Assembly (NCBI RefSeq): GCF_005377625.1
Contig: NZ_CP040098.1
Coordinates: 682,001-746,000 of the forward strand
Direction of reading: 5' to 3'
Origin: Desulfoglaeba alkanexedens ALDC
GTDB lineage: Bacteria; Desulfobacterota; Syntrophobacteria; Syntrophobacterales; DSM-9756
Length of the DNA stretch: 64,000 bases
Below the pieces are notes generated by a model. That model saw nothing but the letters and a program-made list of their open reading frames with translations. It made no database searches and had not been told where the DNA came from. This document shows, piece after piece, positions 62,846 through 64,000 of the stretch; the first letter of the stretch is position 1, and each line of letters opens with the position of its first letter. The position numbers and the translations under genes were made by a program.

Positions 62846-63277
62846 GTGTGACGTGGTTGTTTTGGATACTACAGAGAACAGACCATGACCCGGCGGTCTC
62901 CACCAGGGTGGTAACCCCAAATGGACATCCACAGCTTACACAGATCATCTGTGGCCATCGGTGAAATCCGTGGATAAAGTCGTGATCGGAGCCGCCGTGG
63001 CGGCATGCCTTCCTGCAACAACTATCCTGACACAGACGGACCACCTTGTTATGTCAGCAATTCCCGGAGCGCATGGTCCTTGGGTGAAAAGCGGGCGTGA
63101 AAGGAGAGTCTTCGAGTGTTCAGCGGGCCGTTTGGGGTGATCGAGGGTCCGAACGTCCCGCTGAGGGATGCCACCTGGAGCGTGAGGGGCTCAGATGCCC
63201 GGTTTGAAGGCGCACCTCCGCGTCGGTTTTTCGGGTGAAAGGCTCAGGTTCTGCATGGGGTAATTCCTTTCTCCGCC
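62846..63277. other. Intergenic region before the terminal transposase
   Basis: It has a copy of the CATCCACAGCTTACACAGAT/CTGTGGCCATCGGTGAAAT repeat (62,926-62,975), also seen at 32,501. The rest (63,045-63,277) is probably the untranslated end of the following insertion sequence; I see no gene and could not define its terminal repeats. Confidence 0.55.
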
Positions 63278-64000
63278 CTACGAGGTGTTATAGGCGATGA
63301 TCGGGGTCAGCCTTTTGTATCCGTAAAGAAGGGCCTCGTAGAGCATCCGGATGGACTCCAGGCGGAAGTCCCAGAACATGGCCCGGATCCTCTCCCAGAG
63401 GTCCCGTTTGGTTTGGAGCTTTCGCCATACGGCCTGAAACAGCGGGCAACACAGTTGGAGGCTCTGGTCCACGCAGAAGGCCAACATCATGAGGGTGACG
63501 AAAACGGCGCTAAGGTGTTTTCGGCCCAGGCCGTAGTTGTGTTCGAGGTGGTAGCCCTGGTTTTTCAAGGTGTTGAAGGTTTCGTTTTCGATGCGCCAGC
63601 GTGCCCGGCCGATCCGCATCAAGGTAACGGCGTTTTCCCGGCGGATGAGGATATCGGTGACCCAGGAAAACCGCAGAAGCCCCTTGGGGGTCACCTGCCA
63701 GTATTCGAGGAGGTTCACTCGAAGGTCGGGATGGGACTTGTTGAGGGGAAGATCGTTGATGAAGCGGAAGTAATGGAGGGTTTCGGGGTTGTCTTCCGCT
63801 GCGTGCCAGAACTCCACAGCCCGGCCCTCCGCGATGGCCTCGTCGGCCTTTTCGAAAAGGAAGGCGTGATCGCCGGGTTTAACCCCAAGGACGAAGCGGC
63901 AGTCGAAGCGCTTGAGGGTTTCAATGTGGGGAGCGTTGGGACTGAGGGCATCTTCGGTCACGATGAGCTTGATATGGGGGTGGTCGGTTCTCAGGTTCTC
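63278..64000 (-). CDS. DDE transposase (IS4-like), C-terminal part (runs off the window)
   Basis: Reads in from beyond the window: ENLRTDHPHIKLIVTEDALS with an Asp typical of DDE enzymes, then VLGVKPGDHAFLFEKADEAI, VTDILIRRENAVTLMRIGRA and RWRIENETFNTLKNQGYHLE, holding the Glu of the IS4-type signature. About 240 residues are visible and the frame is open. The family is recognised by motif only; the exact IS group is uncertain. Confidence 0.85.
   Translation of the reverse strand, partial: ENLRTDHPHIKLIVTEDALSPNAPHIETLKRFDCRFVLGVKPGDHAFLFEKADEAIAEGRAVEFWHAAEDNPETLHYFRFINDLPLNKSHPDLRVNLLEYWQVTPKGLLRFSWVTDILIRRENAVTLMRIGRARWRIENETFNTLKNQGYHLEHNYGLGRKHLSAVFVTLMMLAFCVDQSLQLCCPLFQAVWRKLQTKRDLWERIRAMFWDFRLESIRMLYEALLYGYKRLTPIIAYNTS

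Overview
The window is about 60% G+C chromosomal DNA, most likely from an anaerobic deltaproteobacterium (Desulfobacterota, in the Syntrophobacter/Desulfacinum neighbourhood). This is inferred from four things: a methylmalonyl-CoA branch (mutase large and small subunits, MeaB, epimerase), a sulfide-type Thi4 thiazole synthase, a tRNA-Sec gene, and a flagellar operon next to sigma-54 activators. I have no 16S or database evidence for a name.

Region 1 (1-14 kb) is conserved core. It holds the 5' part of hisS (minus strand), two NtrC-type sigma-54 activators, an AMIN/TPR exported protein and the operon flgB-flgC-fliE-fliF-fliG-fliH-fliI-fliJ-motE. Two clear -24/-12 promoters, at 2750 and 6652, sit before the TPR gene and flgB. 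The second activator has a receiver domain that lost its phospho-acceptor Asp.

Region 2 (14.5-25.7 kb) is cofactor metabolism. A DUF362 protein is followed by a cobalamin riboswitch with an intrinsic terminator, then cbiC, cobI, a BtuCD-like ABC transporter, and a fusion of a BtuF-like binding protein to a membrane domain. A TPP riboswitch with its own terminator precedes thiC and thi4. tRNA-Sec follows.

Region 3 (25.7-34.4 kb) holds a MoaE-like gene, the methylmalonyl-CoA mutase cluster, a Mg/Co-chelatase-like I-D fusion, two small unknown genes and era.

Region 4 (34.4-64 kb) is accessory and repeat-rich. It starts with a hicBA toxin-antitoxin locus whose toxin gene is split by an intact IS1380 element; the original reading frame can be rebuilt exactly. 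Next come an ABC-2 polysaccharide exporter pair and a complete type I secretion system (TolC, PrtD-like ABC, HlyD-like). After these lie a four-helix-bundle ORF embedded in heptanucleotide repeats, an acyltransferase, and two large paralogous RTX/S-layer-like proteins with near-identical ends and diverged cores. Each of the two is followed by the same hairpin, terminator, REP palindromes and a REP-associated tyrosine transposase (RAYT). Between the paralogues lie a truncated transposase, an OGT-like glycosyltransferase and a SAM methyltransferase that a second IS1380 copy has split. A third, deleted IS1380 copy sits in the leader of the second paralogue. The window ends in another transposase.

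Most gaps between genes carry interspersed palindromic repeats of several families. My reading of the accessory region is a secreted, possibly glycosylated surface-protein system that has been duplicated and is being reshaped by RAYT/REP and IS1380 elements.
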